DNA of 64,000 nt from RGIG8748 sp045539515 (GTDB lineage Bacteria > Bacillota > Clostridia > UMGS1810): the NCBI GenBank assembly GCA_045539515.1, contig JAZQFN010000039.1, positions 18,955 to 82,954 on the forward strand. The letters are read 5' to 3'. Position numbers and translations under genes: made by a program. Below are positions 8,868-17,206 of this stretch, piece by piece. How positions within the stretch are numbered: the stretch's first letter is position 1; the number at the start of each line of letters is the position of its first letter. The notes under the pieces are model-generated. The model saw only the letters and a program-made list of their open reading frames with translations. It ran no database searches and was not told where the DNA came from.

Positions 8868-9830
8868 TTAATTAATACGCACTATTTTTCCGTCGTCTGT
8901 AAGAATTATAATTTCTATATCCGTATATTTGCTTGCTATATCTTTGGCTTTTTCTGCACCCATTATATATATTGCAGTGGAAAGTCCGTCTGCAAGGGCT
9001 GAGTTTTCACCTATTACTGTAACGGAAGCTATTCCAGATTCTGCAGGGTAGCCGGTTTGAGGATTCAATATATGATGATACACCTTGCCGTCTTTTTCAA
9101 AATACCTTTCGTAAGCACCGCTTGTTACTACGGATTTGTCAATAACCCTGCAAGTTGTAAAATACTCACCCCTTACTTTAAAAGGAGTCTGTATACCCAC
9201 TGTTTTTTCCGAGCCGAGCACATATACATTGCCTCCCAGGTCAATAAGTGCTTCCGTAACACCTCTGTCCTTAAGAATTCCGGCAACTCTGTCGGCTGCA
9301 TATCCCTTGGCTATGGCACCAAGACTTATGCTCATACCTTCTTTATTTAAAGTTACTGTGCTTTTTTTTAAATCTACATCTATTAACTTGTAATCTGTAC
9401 ATTCCAAAAGAGCATTTATATCCTCTTCGGAAGGAACAACAGGCTCGGGTGAATTAATATTCCATAGTTCGGACAAGGAGTTTACACTTATATCAAAAGC
9501 TCCCCCGGTGTTTTCGGAAATTTCAAGAGCCAGCTTTATAAGGTTACAGGTTTCTTTGGAAACCTTAACCGCCTCTCCGGATTTTGCAGAATTAATCCTG
9601 TAAATATCGCTTTGAGGATTTGTGGCGCTCATTAGTGCATCTATTCTTTTAACCTCGCCGATTGCAGCATCGATATCTTCCTTGGGGGATTGGGATTTTA
9701 CGGTAATTGTTATTACCGTATTCATTGCATAGTCGGTTACTGCTTCTGTTTTTACAGAGAACACTATACACAAAACCACGATTGCTACAATCACAGCTGC
9801 CGCAAAAAACCAGCAAATTGTCTTTTTCAA
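8868..9830 (-). CDS. apbE: FAD:protein FMN transferase ApbE, membrane-anchored
   Basis: The 320-residue ApbE-family enzyme transfers FMN from FAD to a Thr/Ser of target proteins such as RNF/NQR-type subunits, acting outside the membrane. It has an N-terminal hydrophobic anchor (ICWFFAAAVIVAIVVLCIVF) with no convincing lipobox spacing. Family segments are YAMNTVITI, GGAFDISVNSL, ISLGAIAKGYAADRV, ALIDLGGNVYVLG and HHILNPQTGYPA. The start is TTG at 9830, preceded by AGGTGA that overlaps the stop of the upstream gene, so translation is probably coupled. No flavoprotein target is visible nearby. Confidence 0.93.
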   Translation of the reverse strand: MKKTICWFFAAAVIVAIVVLCIVFSVKTEAVTDYAMNTVITITVKSQSPKEDIDAAIGEVKRIDALMSATNPQSDIYRINSAKSGEAVKVSKETCNLIKLALEISENTGGAFDISVNSLSELWNINSPEPVVPSEEDINALLECTDYKLIDVDLKKSTVTLNKEGMSISLGAIAKGYAADRVAGILKDRGVTEALIDLGGNVYVLGSEKTVGIQTPFKVRGEYFTTCRVIDKSVVTSGAYERYFEKDGKVYHHILNPQTGYPAESGIASVTVIGENSALADGLSTAIYIMGAEKAKDIASKYTDIEIIILTDDGKIVRIN

Positions 9831-9834
9831 AATA

Positions 9835-10473
9835 TCACCTCTGGTGATTGAGAATAAAATTCATTGTTTTATAGGCTTGGTCAAAATATTCTTTTTCTTC
9901 GCCCTTTTCTATATCTTCCGGTGTTCTGCGACGTAAGGTTATATATAAATCCTTGGTGTTTATACCGTAGCTTTCCAGATATTTGTTACCTTCTACACTA
10001 ATAGCAGAAACAAAACCTTCCGTAGGACTTTTAAACACTTTATCGCCCTTTTCGACATGGTCTGATATATCTTCAAACAAGCCGAAATCATCATAATCTT
10101 CCAAAGCATATTGATGAACCAGCATAAGATGATGCTGACCGCCGTATAACACAGTCTGCAGCTTTGCCGCAGTGCTTTCATCTACCGGATCGTTGACGTC
10201 AAAGGTATGCATAATTGCATCCATGTATATAAGAACCTCTCCGTCACCGTCCACATCACTTACTGCCTTATCCTTTGGCAAGCCTTCGCGGAATTTCTCC
10301 TGTTGTTCGTCACTTATAAAAGAATTGGACATATATACTATATATAAATCGGGTTCTGTCTTTTTGCTAAAACTGAGAATTGCCAAAACAATCAGTATTA
10401 ATGCAAAAAGAGCTCCAAAAGTATGCCACTTGTAGTGATACCAGTAGTTGGCCCATTTTTGTTTAAAAGTCAT
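9835..10473 (-). CDS. Membrane-anchored hypothetical protein upstream of apbE
   Basis: The 212-residue protein has an aromatic N-terminus (WANYWYHYKWHT) followed by one membrane helix (FGALFALILIVLAILSF), then about 175 residues presumably outside the cell. I have seen the YWYHYKWHT-type start in other clostridial hypotheticals but know no function. The stop overlaps the ribosome site of apbE, so the two genes are probably co-translated. A linked role in maturation of a membrane flavoprotein is possible but speculative. GAAAGGAAG precedes the ATG. Confidence 0.8.
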   Translation of the reverse strand: MTFKQKWANYWYHYKWHTFGALFALILIVLAILSFSKKTEPDLYIVYMSNSFISDEQQEKFREGLPKDKAVSDVDGDGEVLIYMDAIMHTFDVNDPVDESTAAKLQTVLYGGQHHLMLVHQYALEDYDDFGLFEDISDHVEKGDKVFKSPTEGFVSAISVEGNKYLESYGINTKDLYITLRRRTPEDIEKGEEKEYFDQAYKTMNFILNHQR

Positions 10474-10505
10474 TTGTATCTTCCTTTCAGCAAAACGCTG
10501 ATATT

Positions 10506-10534
10506 ATTTTATAGTAAAATACCCTTTTTGTCAA
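10506..10534 (-). promoter_or_regulatory. Promoter for the 9835-10473/apbE unit
   Basis: TTGACA (10534-10529) and TAAAAT (10511-10506) on the minus strand have 17-base spacing. The -35 hexamer lies inside a perfect inverted repeat (next entry). Confidence 0.65.
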
Positions 10535-10553
10535 TGAAATGACAAAAAGGGTA
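10520..10553. promoter_or_regulatory. Perfect 14-bp inverted repeat over a -35 box (operator candidate)
   Basis: TACCCTTTTTGTCA and TGACAAAAAGGGTA are exact inverted copies around a 6-base spacer. The left arm contains the -35 hexamer of the promoter above. It could be an operator or a hairpin; no clear U-run follows on the minus strand, which argues against a simple terminator. Confidence 0.5.
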
Positions 10554-10559
10554 ATAAAT

Positions 10560-10739
10560 TGTTTACAAGTGTGTTTGATTTTGAAATTTATTTGTCTAAA
10601 GACTTCTACGCTCGGCTCAAAACACTATATTTTACAAAGGATGTGTTTTTTCGCCTCGTCGCATTCGACCTCTCTCGCTCGCGGCATACTCAGTATGCCT
10701 TTCTGCTCGCTTACGACTCGTTGCGCTTGCTTTGCAAGC
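10560..10739. other. Intergenic stretch of unlike composition after lysS
   Basis: The stretch directly after the lysS stop is richer in CG dinucleotides (CGCTCGCGGC, CTCGTCGCATTCGAC, ACTCGTTGCGCTTGC) than the surrounding AT-rich spacers. It contains a small hairpin (GGCATAC/GTATGCC at about 10681-10700). Reading frames here overlap lysS on the opposite strand and look spurious. It may be an interspersed repeat unit; no second copy was confirmed in this window. Confidence 0.35.
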
Positions 10740-12308
10740 TTACTTGTCGGAGAGGGTCTTCATTGTTGGGAACAAGAGCACATCTCTTATAGCCATAGAG
10801 TCTGTAAGGAGCATACACATACGGTCAATACCAAAGCCGATACCGCCGGTGGGAGCCATACCGATTTCAAGAGCGTTCATAAAGTCTTCATCGGTAGTGT
10901 TTGCTTCTTCATCGCCCTGTGCAAGCTGTTCTTCCTGAGCTTTGAAACGTTCTCTCTGGTCAATGGGGTCATTTAACTCGGAGTAAGCGTTTGCCATTTC
11001 CCAACCGTTCATAAAGAACTCGAAACGCTCAACATAGTCGGGGTTTTCGGGCTTCTTCTTGGTAAGGGGAGAAATCTCCACGGGGTGATCCATTACAAAA
11101 GTAGGCTGAACAAGGTGTTCTTCTACAAACTCTTCGAAGAAGAGGTTTAAGATATCGCCTCTCTTGTGGCGGTCTTCGTACTCAACGTGGTGCTCATCGG
11201 CAACCTTGCGTGCTTCTTCCACAGTCTTTATTGTGGAGAAGTCCACACCGGAATACTTCTTAACTGCATCTACCATGGTAATTCTTTCGAAAGGCTTGCC
11301 AAGGTCCATTTCAATGCCGTTGTATACAATCTTTGTAGTGCCGAGAACTTCCTGAGCTACATGACGGTAAAGATTTTCTGTGAGGTCCATCATGCCGTGG
11401 TAATCTGTATATGCCTGGTAGAGCTCCATAAGTGTGAACTCGGGGTTATGACGGGTGTCAAGACCTTCGTTACGGAAAACTCTGCCGATTTCGTAAACTC
11501 TTTCAAGTCCGCCTACGATAAGACGCTTTAAGTAAAGCTCAAGAGAAATTCTGAGTTTGAAGTCTTCATCAAGGGCATTGAAGTGTGTTTCAAAGGGACG
11601 AGCCGCAGCACCGCCTGCATTGGAAACAAGCATGGGAGTTTCCACTTCAAGGAAGCCCTGTCCATCAAGATAACGACGGATGGAAGCGAGAATTCTGGAA
11701 CGCTTTATAAAGGTGTCCTTTACATCTTCGTTCATTATAAGGTCAACATATCTCTGACGGTAACGAAGGTCGGAGTCTGTAAGACCGTGGAACTTTTCGG
11801 GGAGAGGACGAAGTGCCTTGGAAAGGAGTGTCACCTTGTCGGCTCTTATGGAGATTTCGCCTGTCTGTGTGGTGAAAACTTCACCTTCAGCACCTACGAT
11901 ATCGCCGATGTCAAGCTTTTTAAAACGGTTGTATTCTTCTTCGCCGAAAATATCCTTTTTAACAAAAATCTGAATCTGTCCTTCAATATCGGCAATGTGG
12001 ATAAATCCTACCTTACCCATGCCTCTCTTGGACATAATACGGCCTGCAACAGAAACTGTCTGTCCGTCCAGGGAAGAAATTTTTGCCATAATCTTCTCGG
12101 GAACTTCACTGCCTCTTTTGAGAACTTCTCTTTCTTCCTCGGTATAGTGATTTTTAATGTCACCGGAAGTATGTGTTCTGTTGTATTTGGTAATCTGGAA
12201 AGGATCTCTGCCCTCATTCTGGAGTTCGGAGAGCTTATCTCTTCTTACCTGAAGTAATTCGCTTAAATTTTCTTCGGTTTCCATAACCTTGTTTTCCATA
12301 TCTGCCAT
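10740..12308 (-). CDS. lysS: Lysyl-tRNA synthetase, class II
   Basis: The 522-residue enzyme charges tRNA-Lys. An N-terminal OB-fold anticodon-binding domain (SVAGRIMSKRGMGKVGFIHI, about residues 85-105) precedes the class II catalytic core. Motif 1 is near FLEVETPMLVSNAGGAAARP, motif 2 near RVFRNEGLDTRHNPEFTLME, and motif 3 is GGIGFGIDRMCMLL near the C-terminus. The length is normal. GAGAGGA precedes the ATG, 14 bases after the greA stop, giving the common greA-lysS pair. No T-box leader is evident. Confidence 0.97.
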   Translation of the reverse strand: MADMENKVMETEENLSELLQVRRDKLSELQNEGRDPFQITKYNRTHTSGDIKNHYTEEEREVLKRGSEVPEKIMAKISSLDGQTVSVAGRIMSKRGMGKVGFIHIADIEGQIQIFVKKDIFGEEEYNRFKKLDIGDIVGAEGEVFTTQTGEISIRADKVTLLSKALRPLPEKFHGLTDSDLRYRQRYVDLIMNEDVKDTFIKRSRILASIRRYLDGQGFLEVETPMLVSNAGGAAARPFETHFNALDEDFKLRISLELYLKRLIVGGLERVYEIGRVFRNEGLDTRHNPEFTLMELYQAYTDYHGMMDLTENLYRHVAQEVLGTTKIVYNGIEMDLGKPFERITMVDAVKKYSGVDFSTIKTVEEARKVADEHHVEYEDRHKRGDILNLFFEEFVEEHLVQPTFVMDHPVEISPLTKKKPENPDYVERFEFFMNGWEMANAYSELNDPIDQRERFKAQEEQLAQGDEEANTTDEDFMNALEIGMAPTGGIGFGIDRMCMLLTDSMAIRDVLLFPTMKTLSDK

Positions 12309-12322
12309 ATTAAAAATCCTCT

Positions 12323-12802
12323 CTATTTGCTGATTTCAAGTATCTTGAACTGTATAACTTCACCGTTTGCAAGGGTAACATCCACAATCTCGTCCGCTTT
12401 GTGTCCGAGAATTGCACTGCCTATGGGGGATTCGTCGGAAATTCTTCCCTCATCGGGATTTGCTTCGGTAGAGCCTACAATGGTATATTCCATTTCTTCT
12501 TCAAATTCCATGTCGTAAAGCTTAACCTTGGAGCCTAAAGTAATAGTATCTGTAGATACTTCGCTCTCAGAAATAATCTGAGCGTTCTTAAGCATATTTT
12601 CTATAGTTGTAATTCTCTGCTCCATAGAAGCCTGAGCGTCTTTTGCTGCATCGTACTCGGCGTTTTCACTAAGATCACCGTAACTTCTTGCTTCCTTTAT
12701 TTTCTCGGCAATTTCCTTTCTGCCTTCAACTTTAAGATTTCTTAATTCTTCTTCCAGCTTTTTGTAACCCTCAGGTGTTAAAATGATGGGTTTTACTGCC
12801 AT
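12323..12802 (-). CDS. greA: Transcription elongation factor GreA
   Basis: The 159-residue protein has the GreA architecture. An N-terminal antiparallel coiled coil (EGYKKLEEELRNLKVEGRKE to ARSYGDLSENAEYDAAKDAQ) carries the acidic DLSENAEYDA tip, which enters the RNA polymerase secondary channel and stimulates transcript cleavage. A C-terminal FKBP-like domain follows (ISDESPIGSAILGHKADEIV). AAAAGGAG precedes the ATG. It leads the greA-lysS operon. Confidence 0.97.
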   Translation of the reverse strand: MAVKPIILTPEGYKKLEEELRNLKVEGRKEIAEKIKEARSYGDLSENAEYDAAKDAQASMEQRITTIENMLKNAQIISESEVSTDTITLGSKVKLYDMEFEEEMEYTIVGSTEANPDEGRISDESPIGSAILGHKADEIVDVTLANGEVIQFKILEISK

Positions 12803-12833
12803 TTCAATAATCTCCTTTTAAAATACTTTCATT

Positions 12834-12861
12834 TTATATAAGTATACCGATACGGTGTCAA
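12834..12861 (-). promoter_or_regulatory. Promoter for greA-lysS
   Basis: TTGACA (12861-12856) and TATAAA (12839-12834) on the minus strand are separated by 16 bases, about 30 bases upstream of the greA start. Confidence 0.55.
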
Positions 12862-13015
12862 CATAATTACAATATTATAAACAAAATTGCGTAAAAAGTC
12901 AAGCTTTTTCGGCTTTTTTGTTGCCGATTACCTGACAGGCGGCAGTAATTGCATATATAAAAATTTGCAATCCTAAAAATATTTTGAAACAGACACAATA
13001 CAAATTGTAACAAAA

Positions 13016-13230
13016 TGTCATTCTGAACGAAGTCGAAGAATCTCCCAAGCGAGTGAACTGTATCGTAGGGACTATTCACTAATTGTCCGCCATACGGATT
13101 ATTCGTGAATGTTTCCTACAAAATATCTTTGCCTGCACAATAATCGAAAACTGTAAACTTGAGATCCTTCACTTCACTTTGTTTTGCTCAGGATGACATT
13201 TGCAGGGCTGTGTCAGCCCTACAAATGTCA
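13016..13230. repeat. Composite interspersed repeat (TGTCATTCTGAACGAAG type)
   Basis: Outer ends are TGTCATTCTGAACGAAGTCG (from 13016) and, inverted, TTTGCTCAGGATGACA (ending 13198). Inside is an imperfect palindrome with GTAGGGACTATTCAC and GTGAATGTTTCCTAC ends and GTCCGCC/GGAT at its centre. A further hairpin (GCAGGGCTG/CAGCCCTAC) adjoins to 13230. Related partial copies occur at 14271 and 41233. It carries no coding capacity and resembles a MITE-like or REP-like element. Confidence 0.65.
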
Positions 13231-13240
13231 ATTTATTCTT

Positions 13241-13278
13241 AACAAAAAAGCTTACCGCCTTTACAGCAGTAAGCTTTT
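13241..13278 (-). terminator. Intrinsic terminator of the aldolase gene
   Basis: AAAAGCTTAC and GTAAGCTTTT (13246-13255, 13269-13278) form a 10-bp stem. On the minus strand it is followed by TTTTTTGTT, about 20 bases after the fba stop. Confidence 0.85.
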
Positions 13279-13298
13279 AATTGTTAAATATCGGATAA

Positions 13299-14162
13299 TT
13301 AGGCTTTGTTTACAGAACCGAAGAGTTCCATCTTCTCCTTAACAGTAGCCTTTATAGCTTCTGCACCGGGAGCGAGAAGCTTTCTGGGGTCAAATCCCTT
13401 GCCTTCAAGGTCTTTGCCTGCTTCTACGTACTTTCTTGTAGCTTCTGCAAATGCAAGCTGACATTCTGTGTTAACGTTAATCTTGCTGACACCAAGAGAA
13501 ATAGCCTTCTTAATCATATCTGCAGGAATACCTGTACCGCCGTGGAGAACGAGAGGCATGGGATCTGTAGCTTCGCCGATTTTTTCGAGAACGTCGAATC
13601 TTAAGCCTGCCCAGTTTTCGGGGTACTTACCATGAATGTTACCAATACCTGCAGCAAGCATATCTACGCCGAGATCTGCAATCATCTTACATTCATTAAC
13701 GTCTGCAACTTCGCCGCCGCCGACTACGCCGTCTTCTTCGCCGCCGATGGAGCCAACCTCTGCTTCAACAGAGATGCCTTTTTCATTTGCAATCTTAATG
13801 ATTTCCTTTGTCTTTTCGATGTTCTCTTCAATAGAATAGTGAGAACCGTCAAACATTACGGAAGAGAAGCCCGCTTCAATAACCTTAAGAGCGTGTTCAT
13901 AGCTGCCGTGGTCTAAGTGAAGTGCTACGGGAACTGTGATTCCGAGTTCTTCAATCATACCTTCAATCATACCAACGATTGTTTTGTAACCGCACATATA
14001 CTTACCTGCACCTTCGGATACACCGAGGATAACGGGGGAGTTTAATTCCTGTGCTGTAAGAAGAATGGACTTGGACCATTCAAGGTTGTTGATGTTGAAC
14101 TGACCTACTGCATATTTACCTGCTTTTGCTTTCTGAAGCATTTCTTTTGCTGATACTAACAT
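13299..14162 (-). CDS. fba: Class II fructose-1,6-bisphosphate aldolase
   Basis: The 287-residue Zn-dependent aldolase splits fructose-1,6-bisphosphate in glycolysis. Visible signatures are AVGQFNINNLEW at the N-terminus, ALHLDHGSYEHAL (catalytic Asp and Zn His), VEAEVGSIGGEEDG, AAGIGNIHGKYP, LVLHGGTGIP and KINVNTECQLAF. I chose ATG at 14162 because AGGAGGT lies just upstream; a further upstream non-ATG start lacks a site. It has its own near-consensus promoter and terminator, so it is monocistronic. Confidence 0.96.
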   Translation of the reverse strand: MLVSAKEMLQKAKAGKYAVGQFNINNLEWSKSILLTAQELNSPVILGVSEGAGKYMCGYKTIVGMIEGMIEELGITVPVALHLDHGSYEHALKVIEAGFSSVMFDGSHYSIEENIEKTKEIIKIANEKGISVEAEVGSIGGEEDGVVGGGEVADVNECKMIADLGVDMLAAGIGNIHGKYPENWAGLRFDVLEKIGEATDPMPLVLHGGTGIPADMIKKAISLGVSKINVNTECQLAFAEATRKYVEAGKDLEGKGFDPRKLLAPGAEAIKATVKEKMELFGSVNKA

Positions 14163-14216
14163 TTTTTGTAACCTCCTGTATTTAAGCATAATCTTAGTTT
14201 ACTTACGTACCCTAAT

Positions 14217-14245
14217 ATTATACCTTTTGTGGCATAATATGTCAA
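14217..14245 (-). promoter_or_regulatory. Consensus promoter for fba
   Basis: TTGACA (14245-14240) and TATAAT (14222-14217) on the minus strand have 17-base spacing, both perfect consensus hexamers. Confidence 0.85.
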
Positions 14246-14270
14246 GAAGTTGATTCTTTTATTTTAAAAA

Positions 14271-14297
14271 TGTCATTTTGAACGTAGTCAACAATCT
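14271..14297. repeat. Degenerate half copy of the TGTCATTCTGAACGAAG repeat
   Basis: TGTCATTTTGAACGTAGTC followed by AACAATCT differs by a few bases from the left end of the element at 13016. The matching right end was not found nearby. Confidence 0.55.
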
Positions 14298-14398
14298 AAA
14301 TTAAAACTACCGGTACAGGAAAAACAAATGCAGAATGTTCAAACTGAACCCGAACGATGTGAGGTTTAGACAGAGAAAAAGAAACACAAACAAAAAAG

Positions 14399-14422
14399 AA
14401 AAACTCCGAAATCGGAGTTTTT
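14399..14422 (-). terminator. Intrinsic terminator of the cupin gene
   Basis: AAAAACTCCGA and TCGGAGTTTTT form an 11-bp stem with a 2-base loop, running into T-rich sequence on the minus strand. It lies about 70 bases past the cupin stop. Confidence 0.75.
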
Positions 14423-14491
14423 CCACATTTTAAAAATATATAATGAAGCTAAACTTTCTATTTATGTTATTTCAGTTCCTTTTTTTACGCC

Positions 14492-14815
14492 TCAATCAAG
14501 AAAATCCTCTCTCTGGGGTGTGAATATATCTATAAGCACACCTTTTTCCAAAGCTACCACACCGTGAGGTGCATTGGGCTCTACATAGTAAGAATCCCCT
14601 TTAGAGATAATTGTCTTTTTGCCGTCTGCTTCAAATTCAAAGCTGCCCTCGGCAACATAGCAAACCTGCTCATGTGGGTGAGTATGTACAGCGCCTACAG
14701 CTCCCTTTTCAAAGCTTACTTCAGCCATAAGCATTGTACCGCCGTGAGCCTTTACCTTACGGCTTACTCCGCCGCCTAAATCCTTTAACTCTATTTCTTT
14801 ATCGAAAAATATCAT
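14492..14815 (-). CDS. Cupin-domain protein (KdgF-like)
   Basis: The 107-residue single cupin fold has metal-binding motif 1 HTHPHEQVCYVAEGSFEFE (about residues 43-61) and motif 2 GDSYYVEPNAPHGVVAL. The HxHxxEQ pattern resembles KdgF, which helps convert unsaturated uronates from pectin or alginate into linear keto sugars. Many cupins share this motif, so the substrate is uncertain. GAGGGA precedes the ATG. It has its own promoter overlapping the end of the 14875 gene, a putative polysaccharide enzyme, which fits a role in uronate handling by context only. Confidence 0.8.
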   Translation of the reverse strand: MIFFDKEIELKDLGGGVSRKVKAHGGTMLMAEVSFEKGAVGAVHTHPHEQVCYVAEGSFEFEADGKKTIISKGDSYYVEPNAPHGVVALEKGVLIDIFTPQREDFLD

Positions 14816-14849
14816 CGATATTCCCTCCTGATTTTAAATTTATGTATTT

Positions 14850-14878
14850 ATTATACGCCATTTAAAAGTTTAAATCAA
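14850..14878 (-). promoter_or_regulatory. Promoter for the cupin gene
   Basis: TTGATT (14878-14873) and TATAAT (14855-14850) on the minus strand are spaced by 17 bases. The -35 region overlaps the stop codon of the upstream gene. Confidence 0.65.
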
Positions 14879-17184
14879 CCCAGAATTTTACATTTAACAG
14901 CTTCTTTGGTAAAACTTTGTGATTTGAAATCTTCCATGAATTCTGCAAAAGAACCAAACTCCTCTTTAGTGCCGACTCTTACAACCCACGCACAGGTGTC
15001 GCCGTATGCTCTGAAATCACAATCCTGTACTGCATCTGTATTGTTTAATTCAAGGTCATTGGAGCACCAGAGTGCCATATAGCTTTCGCCCACTCTTGCA
15101 AACCTGAAGTTGCCGTCGGTTGCCTCATCGTCCATAGCAAAAGAAGGCCAGTAAGCATGAGTAAACTTTGTGGGATGTGCATCGGGAATGTCAAAGTATG
15201 TATAAAGTGTGCTTCCCTCCTGAAGTATTGCCGGGAATACACCGTTACCGTACCAATAATCGGGACGCATAGAACCAAAATCCTTCTCGGTACCGGGGTG
15301 ATTTACAAAGGTGTAACACTTATTGGAAATTGCCGCATACCACAAATGCTGCTGGTATCCGTATTCACCGGGCACAAAGTTTGATGTGCCGTGGAACCAT
15401 TCATTCATAAGAAGGGTCTTGTAGTATTCGGTTTCCTGATTGGGGAACTCATCAAGGGGCACCTTTCGGGGAGATGCAACAGAAGTAAGCATATATCCCT
15501 TGGCCTTCTTGGTGGTAACCCAAGCTCTTCCTGTATTGAAGGAAACCTCGGTGTCTTTATATATAAGGTCTTTTGCATCCTTGGGTATTTCGTAATCCGA
15601 CAAAGCAAGGAAGCCCAGCCAGTGATCATTTTGCTTTACACAGTTATTGTCAATAAGATACAAAACTGCCTGAAGTCCTGAAAGATACGGAACAAGAGCT
15701 GTTCTGTAAATTCTGCCCATGGGAGCTAAGTGTATGCCGTCAAAGCACTGGATGCAGGCATCATATACAATGCGGTCTGCCATCCTCTTTGCTCTTTCTT
15801 TGAGGATTTCATCACCAAAGGTATGTACAAATATAAGCGCCGCAATGGTTACAAGGAGGTAACCGCCTGCAAGGAATTCTTCAAAGCCGTCATGCTCTAC
15901 CACATCGAACCACTCGGAAACTCTGCGGTATCCTTCCTCATACTGACCCTTGCCGTAAAGTCCTGCACGGTGGAAGTATTCATCGGGCCACAGCTTACCT
16001 GCCACCATCTGGCAGGCGTGGAAAAGCAGTGCATGATTTTCGCTCCAGAAGCACATGGCATCTGCCCCCTCCTGATCCATCCAGTAACGGAAGTCAAGAG
16101 CTCTTTCCTTTATCTTTTCCTTGTATTCTTCCTTAAGGGGAAGCTTGTCATACATAACAAAAAGTGCCGAAAGACCAAAGTCGGAGCAGTCGATTCTTGT
16201 TTTTACTCTGTCTAATACAACATCTATTCTTTCATAATCCCTATCATCCAGCTGTCCCGTTGTGGCATAGTGACTTAGTGCATATATGGAAGAATAATGG
16301 GTCATTTCTTCACGGTTGCCTATAGCTTCCAAACTTGCTTTTATTCTTTCTTCAATAGTTGTTTCGCACAAATCAAAATCCATTTCCTTATTCTGAAGCA
16401 GATCGAAGTTTCTTGAAAAGCTCTGACCCAAAAGCTCAAACTTAAGGTTGATCATGCGCTTTTTGTCTGTATCAAACTCACAGCCCTCTGTCCAGACAGA
16501 GCTTTCGCCATCCTTTGTAACGCATACATCTGCAGGAGGATTAGCTTTTGCAATGAGCTTCTTTCCGTCGGAAACTACAGAGCAAAGCCATTCCTCGGCT
16601 TCCTTTAATGCTGAAAGTTTTTCTTCGTCTGCAGGAAGAGTTATGCACACACCTTCGGCATCTTTAAGCTGAAGCGAAAACATATTACGGGTATCTCTTA
16701 CACCGAAGTTTTCTATACTTACGAAGATATCGTTTGTTCCTTCCTTTAAATCAAGCTCAAAATCTGCGTGGCTTATGGGCTTATACACTGGTTCATCTAT
16801 AGTTACCGCGTGATTTCCGTTTACCCAGAGATTAACTCTTGCATATGACCAGATTCTCGCCCTAACCTTCTGTGCTTTATCCGATACAAGCTGTGTTATG
16901 GCATGAATCTTGACATCTGTAAGTGTAAAGTAGAAAACCGAAAAATCTATGTAAGGGTTACGGTTTTTGGCATAGAACTTCCACTCTGCACCAAGGTTGG
17001 ACATTTCTCCAAGACTTCCCCATTCGGGGATTTCAGTACAGGGCTTATTGTAAAGATGCCTCATATCCGCTTCAAACTTAAGCTGATTTTTGTCGGTGTG
17101 GGGAGCAATAAAATCAGAAATCACCGCCTCTGTGGTAAGATAGTTTAATACATACCCTTCCTTTGACAAATTAAATGTTGTCAT
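14875..17184 (-). CDS. Large cytoplasmic protein, probable alpha/alpha-toroid carbohydrate enzyme, unrecognised family
   Basis: The 769-residue protein has no signal peptide. Residues about 60-210 look like a beta-sandwich (RARIWSYARVNLWVNGNHAV, EGTNDIFVSIENFGV) such as carbohydrate enzymes often carry at the N-terminus. Residues about 280-560 are helix-rich with conserved-looking CFWSENHALLFHACQMVAG and FEEFLAGGYLLVTIAAL, which suggests an (alpha/alpha) toroid. A C-terminal beta-rich part follows (NEWFHGTSNFVPGEYGYQQH). I cannot assign a CAZy family. ATG at 17184 is preferred because AAAGGAC is 8 bases upstream; an ATG at 17202 has no site. It follows the amidohydrolase gene by 22 bases. Confidence 0.75.
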   Translation of the reverse strand: MTTFNLSKEGYVLNYLTTEAVISDFIAPHTDKNQLKFEADMRHLYNKPCTEIPEWGSLGEMSNLGAEWKFYAKNRNPYIDFSVFYFTLTDVKIHAITQLVSDKAQKVRARIWSYARVNLWVNGNHAVTIDEPVYKPISHADFELDLKEGTNDIFVSIENFGVRDTRNMFSLQLKDAEGVCITLPADEEKLSALKEAEEWLCSVVSDGKKLIAKANPPADVCVTKDGESSVWTEGCEFDTDKKRMINLKFELLGQSFSRNFDLLQNKEMDFDLCETTIEERIKASLEAIGNREEMTHYSSIYALSHYATTGQLDDRDYERIDVVLDRVKTRIDCSDFGLSALFVMYDKLPLKEEYKEKIKERALDFRYWMDQEGADAMCFWSENHALLFHACQMVAGKLWPDEYFHRAGLYGKGQYEEGYRRVSEWFDVVEHDGFEEFLAGGYLLVTIAALIFVHTFGDEILKERAKRMADRIVYDACIQCFDGIHLAPMGRIYRTALVPYLSGLQAVLYLIDNNCVKQNDHWLGFLALSDYEIPKDAKDLIYKDTEVSFNTGRAWVTTKKAKGYMLTSVASPRKVPLDEFPNQETEYYKTLLMNEWFHGTSNFVPGEYGYQQHLWYAAISNKCYTFVNHPGTEKDFGSMRPDYWYGNGVFPAILQEGSTLYTYFDIPDAHPTKFTHAYWPSFAMDDEATDGNFRFARVGESYMALWCSNDLELNNTDAVQDCDFRAYGDTCAWVVRVGTKEEFGSFAEFMEDFKSQSFTKEAVKCKILG

Positions 17185-17206
17185 TTTTGTCAGTCCTTTC
17201 ATATTT

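Larger units (their letters stand above)
12803..13298. other. 496-bp gene-free gap: greA promoter, repeat element, aldolase terminator
   Basis: The gap holds the greA promoter at its left end, a composite interspersed repeat (13016-13230) and the terminator of the aldolase gene at its right end. A 70-codon minus-strand frame (12867-13079) runs into the repeat, lacks a ribosome site and is not called. Confidence 0.6.
14163..14491. other. 329-bp gene-free gap: fba promoter, degenerate repeat, cupin-gene terminator
   Basis: The gap contains the fba promoter, a degenerate copy of the TGTCATTCTGAACGAAG repeat end, an unassigned AT-rich stretch, and a terminator hairpin. No convincing reading frame was seen. 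Confidence 0.55.

Noticed and set aside
10539..10976. Plus-strand frames over the end of lysS
   Set aside because: They overlap the conserved motif 3 region of lysS on the other strand and have no ribosome site or recognisable domain.
10740..12861. T-box or lysine riboswitch for greA-lysS
   Set aside because: Only about 30 bases separate the promoter from greA, which is too short for either element.
12867..13079. 70-codon minus-strand frame
   Set aside because: It runs through the interspersed repeat and the spacer, lacks a ribosome site and has no protein-like pattern.
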